Shown here piece by piece: positions 26,849-34,219 of a stretch of DNA of 44,995 bases. Origin of the DNA: Marinagarivorans sp. (lineage in GTDB: Bacteria; Pseudomonadota; Gammaproteobacteria; Pseudomonadales; Cellvibrionaceae). Under the pieces are notes generated by a model. The model searched no databases and was not told the DNA's origin. It was given only the letters and a program-made list of their open reading frames with translations. Both the position numbers and the translations under genes were made by a program. The DNA is taken from contig JANQJB010000139.1 of assembly GCA_028281865.1 (NCBI GenBank), forward strand, positions 1-44,995. The letters run 5' to 3'. Each line of letters begins with the position of its first letter. Positions within the stretch are counted from its first letter, which is position 1.

Positions 26849-27276
26849 AATCGTCAAAACCAACAAGCCAGGAACTATCTGAACAGCAGATTTTAGAAGC
26901 GCCTGAATCAGATTATATGAACGTAGAACAACTCGCATTTTTTAAAAACAGGTTGTTAGAGCTTCATGAGTCAACTCGCGCCCGAATTGAAGAGGCCCGC
27001 GAACAAATGGCCAGCCCAATGAACTCAAGCGATGCGAATGATCGCGCCTCATCTGAGGAGCAGTCCGCTATCGCGCTTCGAATTGTCGAGCGAGAACAAA
27101 AATTGTTGCCGAAAATTCAACAGTCACTTGAGCGTATCCGCGCAGGTACCTATGGATACTGCCTTGAGTCGGAAGAGCCAATCGGCATTCCACGCCTTTT
27201 GGCGAGACCAACTGCGGAATATTGCGCAGAAGTAAAGACCTTAAAGGAAATGAAAGAACATCATTACAACGGTTAA
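26845..27276 (+). CDS. dksA2: DksA2, zinc-finger-deficient DksA paralogue
   Basis: 143 residues, normal DksA length. The coiled-coil tip has the functional D-x-x-D-x-A motif (Asp63, Asp66, Ala68 in DANDRAS). The globular part should have four zinc cysteines; here the positions are Cys106, Ser109, Cys127 and Val130 (YGYCLES, AEYCAEV), so the finger cannot form. This is the pattern of zinc-independent DksA2, which replaces DksA as a ppGpp-linked RNA polymerase cofactor at low zinc. Last gene of the operon; the start ATGA overlaps the folE2 stop. A tandem repeat array begins within its last two codons' reach, at 27271. Confidence 0.95.
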   Translation: MKSSKPTSQELSEQQILEAPESDYMNVEQLAFFKNRLLELHESTRARIEEAREQMASPMNSSDANDRASSEEQSAIALRIVEREQKLLPKIQQSLERIRAGTYGYCLESEEPIGIPRLLARPTAEYCAEVKTLKEMKEHHYNG

Positions 27277-27562
27277 CCACATGGATGTGGTGTATACCAG
27301 TTTTGCAGGAGCAAAAACTGGTTAGCTCATGGATGTGGTGTATGCCAATTTTGCAGGAGCACAAATTGGTTAGCTCATGGATGTGGTGTATGCCAATTTT
27401 GCAGGAGCACAAATTGGCCAGTAACATAGATTTGGCGCATTCCAATTTTGCAGGAGCAAAAATTAGCGAGCACCATAGATTTGGTGTACTCCAATCTTGC
27501 AAGAGCAAAAACTAACTAACAACTCAGATTTTGCACATTCCAGCTCAGCAGGAGCAAAAATT
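27271..27562 (+). repeat. six tandem 48-49 bp repeats, each with a hairpin
   Basis: Units begin at 27271, 27320, 27368, 27416, 27465 and 27514 and are 48 or 49 bases long. Units 2 and 3 are identical; others have diverged, most in the first 20 bases. Each contains arms of the form CCAATTTTGC and GCAAAAATTGG around an AGGA loop. In unit 1 the arms read CCAGTTTTGC and GCAAAAACTGG, a compensatory change on both sides. The array starts at the very end of dksA2. There are no spacers, so it is not CRISPR. It may act in 3' end processing or as a protein or RNA structural site. Confidence 0.9.
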
Positions 27563-27581
27563 GGCTAATCCATAAATTAAA

Positions 27582-27609
27582 GTTAACAGACGCTAGTGTG
27601 TCTGTTAAC
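27582..27609. repeat. perfect 10-bp inverted repeat
   Basis: GTTAACAGAC (27582-27591) and GTCTGTTAAC (27600-27609) flank an 8-base loop, between the tandem repeats and the flavoprotein gene. No T-run follows on either strand, so a simple intrinsic terminator is unlikely; an operator 21 bases before the flavoprotein ATG is possible. Confidence 0.7.
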
Positions 27610-27630
27610 GGCTTCTAGTGAAAACCACGT

Positions 27631-28755
27631 ATGAAAAGTGTTGACGTAGTCATTGTGGGTGCAGGCCCTGCTGGCATTGGCATGGCCCTCGAATTAAACA
27701 AGATAGGCGGGCTCAACTACGGTGTTTTAGAAAGCGACCACATCGGCGAGTCCTTTCGGCGTTGGCCTGCTCAAACACGGCTAATTACGCCATCTTTCTA
27801 TAGCAACCCGTTTGGCCTAGCGGATTTGAATTCTGTTGATGCAGCCGGTTCGCCCGCCATCTTTGCCGGTACAGAGCATCTCAGTGGCGCACAGTATGCA
27901 GACTATCTGAAATTCGTTGCCGATGCCGCCAACTTGCCAGTCATCTGCGGATGTAAAGTGCTACAGGTAGATCCCAATCCTGACGGTGGCTTCCACTTGG
28001 TCACAGAACGAGGTGAGCTATTTACGCAGTTTCTGATTTGGGCGTGCGGAGAGTATCAATTTCCAGATCTTAAGCCCTTTCCCGGCGGACAGTTGTGCCA
28101 GCACTATGCACATATAGAAGATTGGAGCATTCTTGAGAGTGGCCCTTATGTCGTGATAGGTGGATACGAAAGTGGCCTCGATTCGGCGATAAATCTTGTC
28201 AAACTAGGCCACCAAGTTCGCTTACTCGTGCGCCGTCCCACCTGGGATTTGCCCGATATCTACGACCCAAGCCAAGTGCTCTCACCCTACACGCGCGAAC
28301 GCCTGCGCGAGATAGAGTCCGATGATCGATTGGAAATTATCTTTGATGCGGACGTGGTAGAGGTTACACAAGAAGGTGATCATAGTTTTCGAGTCCATGC
28401 GGCAGATGGACGGCACTGGGATGTGCAGCAAGCGCCGATTCTCGGCACAGGTTTTCTCAAAGGTGGTGGTGCACGCCAGATAAAAGAACTCTGGCTATGG
28501 GACGACGAGGATCGCATAGTTCTCAGTGACGTTGATGAGTCTATTTACACGCCTGGGCTATTTCTCGTCGGACCTCAGGTGCGCCACGATCAACGTATTT
28601 ACTGCTTCATTTATAAGTTTCGTCAGCGCTTTGCACGTATCTCACGTCAAATTGCTCAGCGCTTGCAACTGGATATCGAATGGATCGACGGTTCCCAAGA
28701 TGGTGTTTGGGGGCCCTTTGGTAACAGCGAATGCTGTGAGGGCTGCGAATGCTGA
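27631..28755 (+). CDS. FAD/NAD(P)-dependent oxidoreductase with Cys-rich tail
   Basis: 374 residues. The N-terminal Rossmann motif is VVIVGAGPAGIGMALEL; a second nucleotide-binding site is VVIGGYESGLDSAINL; an ATG-like motif IWACGEY lies between them. It fits the flavin monooxygenase/YpdA-like or ArsO-like group. The C-terminus ends in NSECCEGCEC, four cysteines in the last seven residues, which could bind a soft metal or arsenite. The gene overlaps the next (a BASS/ACR3-like permease) by seven bases, so they form a pair. In arsenic islands a comparable flavoprotein (ArsO) accompanies an arsenite permease; that link is inferred. Codon use looks more GC-rich than the flanking zinc operon. Confidence 0.8.
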   Translation: MKSVDVVIVGAGPAGIGMALELNKIGGLNYGVLESDHIGESFRRWPAQTRLITPSFYSNPFGLADLNSVDAAGSPAIFAGTEHLSGAQYADYLKFVADAANLPVICGCKVLQVDPNPDGGFHLVTERGELFTQFLIWACGEYQFPDLKPFPGGQLCQHYAHIEDWSILESGPYVVIGGYESGLDSAINLVKLGHQVRLLVRRPTWDLPDIYDPSQVLSPYTRERLREIESDDRLEIIFDADVVEVTQEGDHSFRVHAADGRHWDVQQAPILGTGFLKGGGARQIKELWLWDDEDRIVLSDVDESIYTPGLFLVGPQVRHDQRIYCFIYKFRQRFARISRQIAQRLQLDIEWIDGSQDGVWGPFGNSECCEGCEC

Positions 28756-29738
28756 ATCTACTCTCAATTGATCGGCTGTCTGTTGTTGTTACAAGCTCTT
28801 TTATACTGATTGCAAGCATAGTTACAGGTTCATTGCTTGGTCATTTCGTCCCAGCCACCGGGGAACAGCTGGGTAATTATATGGACTACACGCTACTCGC
28901 GTTGGTCGGCTTGCTGTTTTTTGGCGTTCGCTTTGATGCCCTGCTCCAAGTTATAACACGTCTGCGTTTCCTAGCAATTGCTTTACTGGCCAACTTCGTA
29001 GCAGTGCCACTGATAGGTTACGGTATTGCCTCATTGTTCCTCTCAGCGCACCCCCTTTTTGTGGTCGGGCTGGTTATCTATTTTATGGCGCCTTGCACCG
29101 ACTGGTTCTTGAGTTTCACGCGGCTCTCCGGAGGCGATGTCGCTTTGGGTACTGCGCTAATTCCCGTCAATATGATCACGCAGTTATTACTATATCCTTT
29201 CTACCTGCAGTGGTTTACCGAGAACAGCGTGCAACTTGAAGCTGGCTTCATCGGTAGCACATTGTTGCAATGGTTCCTGATACCGCTGCTCGTGGCTCTC
29301 GCGGCGCACCAATTGCTGCGCCTGTTGCTAAAGCCCAGCTGGTTCGAGTACGTTCTGGACAAGGCCGACCAAGCCACACTGTGGGTTACAGCCTTACTGG
29401 TACTGCAGATATTTGCCAGCAATATTTCTGTAATACTTGAGCACCATGCAGTGCTCATCTGGTTACTGCTAGCCGTATTCTCCTTCTTCCTGCTCACCTT
29501 CCTGCTCAGTGAGGGCCTCAGCTTTTTATTTCGGCTTCCTTATCCAGAACGCGCCTTGCTGACAATGACAACGGCTGCTCGTAACGCACCCATGATGCTC
29601 GCAGTCACCCTTGTAGCGCTGCCTGATCAACCGCTAGTCTATGCTGCCGTGGTGATCGGCATGTTAATTGAGATACCTCATCTGACTGCGCTGCGGCATC
29701 TGCTACTCAGCAAGCGTCGGCACCTTTCGCCTCAATAG
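28749..29738 (+). CDS. ACR3/BASS-family transporter
   Basis: 329 residues with about ten transmembrane segments. The signature YFMAPCTDWFLSFTRLSGGDVALGTALIPVN contains Cys116, in the place of the essential cysteine of ACR3 arsenite permeases (APCTAMV type). Late in the protein LLTMTTAARNAPMMLAVTL resembles the conserved ARN/P region of this superfamily. It probably exports an anion such as arsenite or imports an organic anion; the pairing with a Cys-rich flavoprotein favours metalloid export. No ArsR-type regulator or arsenate reductase is visible nearby. Translational overlap with the preceding gene. Confidence 0.75.
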   Translation: MLNLLSIDRLSVVVTSSFILIASIVTGSLLGHFVPATGEQLGNYMDYTLLALVGLLFFGVRFDALLQVITRLRFLAIALLANFVAVPLIGYGIASLFLSAHPLFVVGLVIYFMAPCTDWFLSFTRLSGGDVALGTALIPVNMITQLLLYPFYLQWFTENSVQLEAGFIGSTLLQWFLIPLLVALAAHQLLRLLLKPSWFEYVLDKADQATLWVTALLVLQIFASNISVILEHHAVLIWLLLAVFSFFLLTFLLSEGLSFLFRLPYPERALLTMTTAARNAPMMLAVTLVALPDQPLVYAAVVIGMLIEIPHLTALRHLLLSKRRHLSPQ

Positions 29739-29878
29739 AACGCCGCCGGCTAATTTCACGCAAGCCCAAAAAAGTGTATCTTGTCGACAGTGATTCGAAT
29801 TTAAATCCAGACTAAAAGCAAGTATCCCTGTGCGGCGAATAAGCCACTCGATAAAAAACCCATGAGAAAAATATTACT

Positions 29879-30667
29879 ATGAAGATACTTTTGTTTGCAT
29901 TTCTTTCAATACTTTCGTTTAGCTCACTGGCAGCTAAAAAACCACTTGTCCAAGTGCTGCTGATCACCGGACAGAATAATCACAAATGGCAACAAACTAC
30001 CCCGATAATCGTTGAAACGTTGAAATCCACCGGCAGGTTCGAGGTGGAGGTGAGCGAAAAGTTTGAAGCTTTTTCACCGGCAAGGCTCAGCGAGTTCGAC
30101 GTTATTTTTAGCAACTGGAATTTATGGAAGCAGCGCAAAAATCTCCCCCCTGAATTAGATTGGTCACCAGAAATGCGCAAAGCCTACGTCGATTTTGTTA
30201 GGAATGGCGGGGGCCACGTCGCAATGCACGCTGGCTCGTCGACTTTCTTCGATTGGAAAGAATACCAGGAGATCTGTATTGCAACCTGGAAATCCGGCAC
30301 GCACCACGGCCCCAAACACGTGTTTGAGGTGCGTATTGAAGACAAGGCACATCCGATCACCTTAAACCTTGGCAACTTCAAAAAATATGACGAGCTTTGG
30401 GAAAAACTTTACATTTCCGCTAAGGACGTAACGGTTCTGACTTCAAGTTTTGCGTCAAGCGAATTCAAGGGAGACAATGTATGGGAGCCCAGCACTTTGA
30501 TCAGCAAGTTCGGCAAAGGGCGAACTGCCTATACAAGCTTGGGACACGATGCCAAAGCATTCGAAAGCAATGAATTTCGAGTTTTACTAGCGCGTTTAAC
30601 GGAATGGGCGGCAACTGGAAAAGTGACTATTTCACCAATTTCAAAAAATGACACAAAAAATAAGTGA
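29879..30667 (+). CDS. ThuA-like domain protein, exported
   Basis: 262 residues with a signal peptide ending near SSLAA. The body is a ThuA/trehalose-utilisation-like class I glutamine amidotransferase-like fold: VLLITGQNNHKWQQTTPIIVETLKSTGRF, FDVIFSNWN, FVRNGGGHVAMHAGSSTFFDW, THHGPKHVFEVRIEDKAHPIT, TAYTSLGHDAKAF. Proteins like this are common in carbohydrate clusters, but their reaction is unknown. It is the first gene of a plus-strand cluster; the next (EboA) starts 20 bases inside it. Confidence 0.85.
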   Translation: MKILLFAFLSILSFSSLAAKKPLVQVLLITGQNNHKWQQTTPIIVETLKSTGRFEVEVSEKFEAFSPARLSEFDVIFSNWNLWKQRKNLPPELDWSPEMRKAYVDFVRNGGGHVAMHAGSSTFFDWKEYQEICIATWKSGTHHGPKHVFEVRIEDKAHPITLNLGNFKKYDELWEKLYISAKDVTVLTSSFASSEFKGDNVWEPSTLISKFGKGRTAYTSLGHDAKAFESNEFRVLLARLTEWAATGKVTISPISKNDTKNK

Positions 30668-31520
30668 ATCAATTAAAACATTATTAGCGACCCACCAACC
30701 TGAAGGATTCGAAAAAATTCAATCGAAAATGGAGAGGGTAGAAATAATTGAGCAAAAACTATTTTTTTATTTATTTGCCATATGCTCGCGCTGGTTCGAT
30801 GCAAAAAACATCGATATTAAACCCTCTTCATATTGGCAAAAAAAAGATGCTTTTGGCATTTTTTCAACGTGGCAGTGGACGAGTTTAGCTCGCCTTTATA
30901 TTCTTTTATTGGTCGCGGAGAGAAATACCAAAGAAGATTACATTCACCTGTACAAAACGCTCTTTAACTCTGCCGATATAAAAGAAAGTATTGTGCTTAT
31001 TCAAAGTTTGGCTTTTGTACCCCACGCCGAAGCCTTCATTGAAAAAGCGCGAGAAGCTGCACGTTCTAACATTACGACTATGTTTATAGCTGTTGCACAT
31101 AACAGCAACTACGCTTTTAAGCACTTCGACGAAGCCGGTTGGAATCAATTGGTGCTGAAAGCGGCATTTTTAAATGTACCCATTGTCAAAATTTATGGGC
31201 TTAAGTCACGCAACAATAGTCAATTAGTCGAAATGCTTTGCGACTACGCCAGCGAGCGCCAAGTAGCTTCTCGTTCAGTGCCTTGGGATTTATGGTGTTG
31301 CGTCGCTTGGGCCGCTGATAGCGAAGAAAACTATCAATACTTAAAAGCACAGTTTGATTGTGGTGATATTAAGACCAAAGCGGCCATTGCGTTAGCATTG
31401 ACGGAAAATCAAAACGAGTATGCTGTTACGTTGGGTCAGCAACTTTCGCAAAACGACACACTAGGTGAGCTGCCAAACCCCTTGACCTGGGAAACCATAT
31501 CGACTTACAACGATACCTAA
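30648..31520 (+). CDS. eboA: EboA domain protein
   Basis: 290 residues, mostly helical. The EboA family signature is recognisable: HNSNYAFKHFDEAGWNQLVLKAAFLNVPIVKIYGLKSRNNSQLVEMLCDYASERQVASRSVPWDLW. EboA belongs to the ebo gene set found in cyanobacteria, some algae and scattered bacteria, where it is linked to processing or export of a metabolite precursor; its biochemical role is unknown. The start overlaps thuA by 20 bases. The next gene is eboB, in the order found elsewhere. No other ebo genes (the prenyltransferase, cyclase and phosphodiesterase members) are seen in the window. Confidence 0.85.
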   Translation: MTQKISESIKTLLATHQPEGFEKIQSKMERVEIIEQKLFFYLFAICSRWFDAKNIDIKPSSYWQKKDAFGIFSTWQWTSLARLYILLLVAERNTKEDYIHLYKTLFNSADIKESIVLIQSLAFVPHAEAFIEKAREAARSNITTMFIAVAHNSNYAFKHFDEAGWNQLVLKAAFLNVPIVKIYGLKSRNNSQLVEMLCDYASERQVASRSVPWDLWCCVAWAADSEENYQYLKAQFDCGDIKTKAAIALALTENQNEYAVTLGQQLSQNDTLGELPNPLTWETISTYNDT

Positions 31521-31600
31521 GTGCGACACGATGCCTAATTTAAAAAGTAGCTAAGCATGAACATTAAAATTGCAACAGAAAAAATTTATAAGTGAATACC

Positions 31601-32476
31601 ATGTATATAGACCCGCATATTCATATGAGTGCGCGTACCACTGACGAATATCAAGCGATGGCAGCGGCAGGTATTGTTGCTGTTATTGAACCCGCTTTTT
31701 GGTTGGGCCAGCCGCGCACCTCCGCCGAAACCTACCGCGACTATTTATCTTCATTAGTCGGGTGGGAGCGGTTTCGGGCGTCGCAATTTGGGATTAAACA
31801 CTACTGCACGATAGGTTTAAATTCTAAAGAGGCTAACAACGAAGCGTTGGCAGACGCCGTTATGGATATACTGCCACTATTTCTCGCGAAAGAAGGCGTT
31901 GTTGCCGTCGGCGAAATTGGTTTTGACGAACAAACAAAATTGGAAGAAAAATACTTTCGTGCGCAATTGGAATTGGCAAAAGAATTTGAACTGCCAGTGA
32001 TGGTGCACACACCACATCGAGACAAACTAAAAGGCACCGTGCTGACCATGGATATTTGTGAGGAACACGGCCTTGAACCCTCGCAGGTGATTATCGATCA
32101 CAACAACGAAAACACGGTAGAGGTCGTATTAAACCGCGGCTATTGGACAGCATTTACGCTTTACCCCCAAACAAAAATGGGTAGCCAACGAATGGTAAAT
32201 ATCGCAAAAAAGTATGGATCTGAGAAAATTTTTATCGATTCCAGCGCCGATTGGGGCGTGTCTGATCCGATGTCGGTGCCCAAGACCGCTCAGCTCATGT
32301 TAGACTCAGATATTTCTAAAGAAGATGTCCATTTAATTTGTTATGCCAATGCCCTGGAAGCTTACGCACAAAGTGGCCAGATAAAGGAAGAACACTGGCA
32401 AAAAGCTCGCTATGATCAAAGCGAATTATTCGAAGGCAATTCAGTTTTGCGCGGTCAAAAACCGCAAGTTAAATAA
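31601..32476 (+). CDS. eboB: EboB, TatD-type metal-dependent hydrolase
   Basis: 291 residues when started at the ATG 31601; a GTG three codons upstream (31592) is in frame but less likely because family members begin MYIDPHIHM. Metal-binding His6 and His8 (DPHIH), Glu in VGEIGFDEQ, His in PVMVHTPHR and VIIDHNNENT, and Asp in IFIDSSADWG are the expected ligands of a TatD-like TIM barrel. MAAAGIVAVIEPAFWLGQPRTSAETY matches EboB closely. It should act in the cytoplasm; the substrate is not known. It follows eboA at 80 bases. Confidence 0.88.
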   Translation: MYIDPHIHMSARTTDEYQAMAAAGIVAVIEPAFWLGQPRTSAETYRDYLSSLVGWERFRASQFGIKHYCTIGLNSKEANNEALADAVMDILPLFLAKEGVVAVGEIGFDEQTKLEEKYFRAQLELAKEFELPVMVHTPHRDKLKGTVLTMDICEEHGLEPSQVIIDHNNENTVEVVLNRGYWTAFTLYPQTKMGSQRMVNIAKKYGSEKIFIDSSADWGVSDPMSVPKTAQLMLDSDISKEDVHLICYANALEAYAQSGQIKEEHWQKARYDQSELFEGNSVLRGQKPQVK

Positions 32477-32551
32477 AAAGCCGATCTGATTATCGGCGAT
32501 GATATGAGTAAAAAATAACGTTTATATAAACGAAAATAAAGAGTAGATAAA

Positions 32552-33187
32552 ATGATGCTAAGTGAAAAACAAGCAAAAGAGAAAATTGTTTTATATGCAA
32601 AGTCAATTTTTGAGCGCGGATTAACATCCGGGGCTTCCGCCAATATGAGCGTCAAAATTGATAGCGGTTGGGTCATTACACCAACAAATACTTGTTTTGG
32701 TTTTTTAGATATCGATAGCTTATCGGTCGTTGATAAAAATGGTGAGCTTGTCAGTGGGGCAAAACCTTCGAAGGAGTTTTTATTGCACAAGCGTATGTAT
32801 GATAAACGCCCGCAAGATACCTGCATTATTCATTTACACAGTACTTGGGCAACCGCTTTGTCGTGTTTACCTGTAGAGGACGAAAGTAATATTGTTCCAA
32901 CTTATACGCCCTATTTGACCATGCGCCTCGGTCCCATCGCTAGAATTCCATATTTTTCGCCAGGCGATGAAAAACTCGCCGATGCCATAAGCGAAGTAGC
33001 GGCTGACCACCCTGGGGTGATTATGGCTAATCACGGCCCGATTGTTTCTGCAGAAACCGTTGAGAAAACAGTCTACGGAATGGAGGAACTGGAAGAGAGC
33101 TGCAAGATAGCTTTTATCCTGATGGAGAAGGAAGCGACGAAGTTAAGCCGTGAACAAATTGATGAGTTATTTAGGCGCTATCGATAG
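32552..33187 (+). CDS. OtnC-like class II aldolase/decarboxylase
   Basis: 211 residues. Class II aldolase fold with the zinc ligands in IIHLHSTWATALS (His-x-His) and a third His in VIMANHGPIVS, and an early catalytic Glu in PSKEFLLHKRMYD. The N-terminal SIFERGLTSGASANMSVKID and VITPTNTCFGFLD are typical of OtnC, 3-oxo-tetronate 4-phosphate decarboxylase, more than of fuculose aldolase. The usual kinase (OtnK) and dehydrogenase partners are missing here, so the substrate may differ. It follows eboB by 75 bases and may extend the cluster's pathway with a sugar-acid phosphate step. Confidence 0.85.
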   Translation: MMLSEKQAKEKIVLYAKSIFERGLTSGASANMSVKIDSGWVITPTNTCFGFLDIDSLSVVDKNGELVSGAKPSKEFLLHKRMYDKRPQDTCIIHLHSTWATALSCLPVEDESNIVPTYTPYLTMRLGPIARIPYFSPGDEKLADAISEVAADHPGVIMANHGPIVSAETVEKTVYGMEELEESCKIAFILMEKEATKLSREQIDELFRRYR

Positions 33188-33399
33188 TTCGCAGCAGGCC
33201 TAGCTCCGTATGGCTTAGTTCCATATGGCTTAGCTCTATTAAAACCTTGCACAGTCTGCCCGACGTGATACGGCAAAGAGATGTGACACGGCAACGAAAA
33301 GTTGCTTAGAGCCTCAAGACAAATTTAAAAACGTCTCAATATAAGTGGGCGTAAATATTAAAACTATAAGCGCAAATACACATTACTAGGAGTATAAAT

Positions 33400-33768
33400 T
33401 TGAGCGAAAATGAGATTATGTCGCTGTTCGATGAGTGGAATAACGCACTGCAAACTGGAGATCCGAGAAAAGTCGCTGCACTCTATGATGAAAGTAATGG
33501 CATTCTACTCCCAACGGTGTCCAATGAGGTCCGACATAACCGCGCAGAAATAGAAGAGTATTTTGTTCACTTTCTTGCCAACGGGCCGAACGGAAAAATC
33601 AATGAGGCAAATGTACGTATTTTCGGCCAGCTCGCCATCAATTCAGGCGTGTATACCTTTACATTTAAAGATGGCGCAACAGTGCAGGCACGGTTTACAT
33701 TTGTGTATCGCCAAAATGATGGACGCTGGATAATTGTAGAACACCATTCTTCGCAAATGCCAGAATAA
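33400..33768 (+). CDS. SnoaL-like / SgcJ-EcaC-type NTF2-fold protein
   Basis: 122 residues starting at a TTG with a GGAG ribosome binding site eight bases before it. NTF2-like (cone-shaped) fold: an N-terminal helix (LFDEWNNALQTGDPRKVAALYDE), a strand-rich core and the C-terminal WIIVEHHSSQMPE. It matches SgcJ/EcaC and CaMKII-association-like proteins, which may be enzymes or ligand-binding scaffolds. No catalytic Asp/His pair is certain. About 210 bases separate it from the aldolase, so it may have its own promoter. Confidence 0.8.
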   Translation: MSENEIMSLFDEWNNALQTGDPRKVAALYDESNGILLPTVSNEVRHNRAEIEEYFVHFLANGPNGKINEANVRIFGQLAINSGVYTFTFKDGATVQARFTFVYRQNDGRWIIVEHHSSQMPE

Positions 33769-33889
33769 CTAACGCGTTACATGTTAGTTTATTATGATTG
33801 AAGACAATCAAACATCAACAAGCGAGCTGCTTGACGATAAAGAAAGCTGTTGTGCGTAAAACTTATAGGCTATTACTTGGGCTCTTACT

Positions 33890-34105
33890 ATGGAAAAATC
33901 TTTTATACCTCAAAATTTCGAAGAATGGCGTCACTGTATCGTTGTCGAATGTGGCCTGAAGCTAACACCTAGTTTTATCGAGGAACGAATAGCTTCGCTA
34001 CAAAACAGTAACGAACATTACACCAAGCAATTTATTCGGCTATATGGTGAACAGCATCTTCAAAAAGTACTTGGCTGGTTTATACAAGCACGCGATATGT
34101 CGTAA
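33890..34105 (+). CDS. small hypothetical protein
   Basis: 71 residues, helical, with the motif CGLKLTPSFIEERIASLQNSNEHYTKQFIRLYGEQHLQKVLGWF. No signal peptide or transmembrane segment. I do not recognise the family with certainty. It is convergent with the formamidase gene, and a hairpin lies between them. Codon use and strong helical pattern support it as real. Confidence 0.55.
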   Translation: MEKSFIPQNFEEWRHCIVVECGLKLTPSFIEERIASLQNSNEHYTKQFIRLYGEQHLQKVLGWFIQARDMS

Positions 34106-34183
34106 TATTGCCATGCTTGAGATATGCATTAATTAAGGTGCATAACAGCTTTTGCATGTTAATTTGTTATCAATATAAGTTAA

Positions 34184-34210
34184 GTTGGCACCCTCCAAGC
34201 AGGTGCCAAC
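34184..34210. terminator. hairpin between convergent genes, terminator-like
   Basis: GTTGGCACC (34184-34192) and GGTGCCAAC (34202-34210) form a perfect 9-bp stem with a 9-base loop, ten bases after the amiF stop. T-runs are weak on both strands, so termination is likely but may not be fully intrinsic. Confidence 0.55.
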
Positions 34211-34219
34211 TGATATCCA

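Noticed and set aside
27068-27508. Minus-strand ORF of 146 codons with repeated CSCKIGIHHIHELT segments that look metal-binding
   Set aside because: It runs antisense through dksA2 and the tandem repeats. The peptide repeat is only a translation of the DNA repeat, and 49-base units break the period, so coding selection is unlikely.
27222-27515. Plus-strand ORF with repeated MWCIPVLQEQKLVSS segments
   Set aside because: It overlaps the end of dksA2 in another frame and follows the DNA repeats. It has no ribosome binding site and its period breaks in the 49-base units.
27271-27562. CRISPR array or integron attC sites
   Set aside because: The units are contiguous with no spacers, and no cas or integrase gene is present. 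attC core sites (RYYYAAC/GTTRRRY) are not in place.
32480-32497. 6-bp stem GCCGAT/ATCGGC followed by Ts on the minus strand, between eboB and the aldolase gene
   Set aside because: No minus-strand gene lies upstream to be terminated, and on the plus strand there is no T-run. It may be chance.
33201-33235. Two to three 15-bp direct repeats (TAGCTCCGTATGGCT-like)
   Set aside because: Too short and too few copies to support a function; probably local slippage.
33767-33789. AACTAAC/GTTAGTT inverted repeat after the SnoaL-like gene
   Set aside because: Only seven AT-rich pairs with a weak T-tail; not convincing as a terminator.
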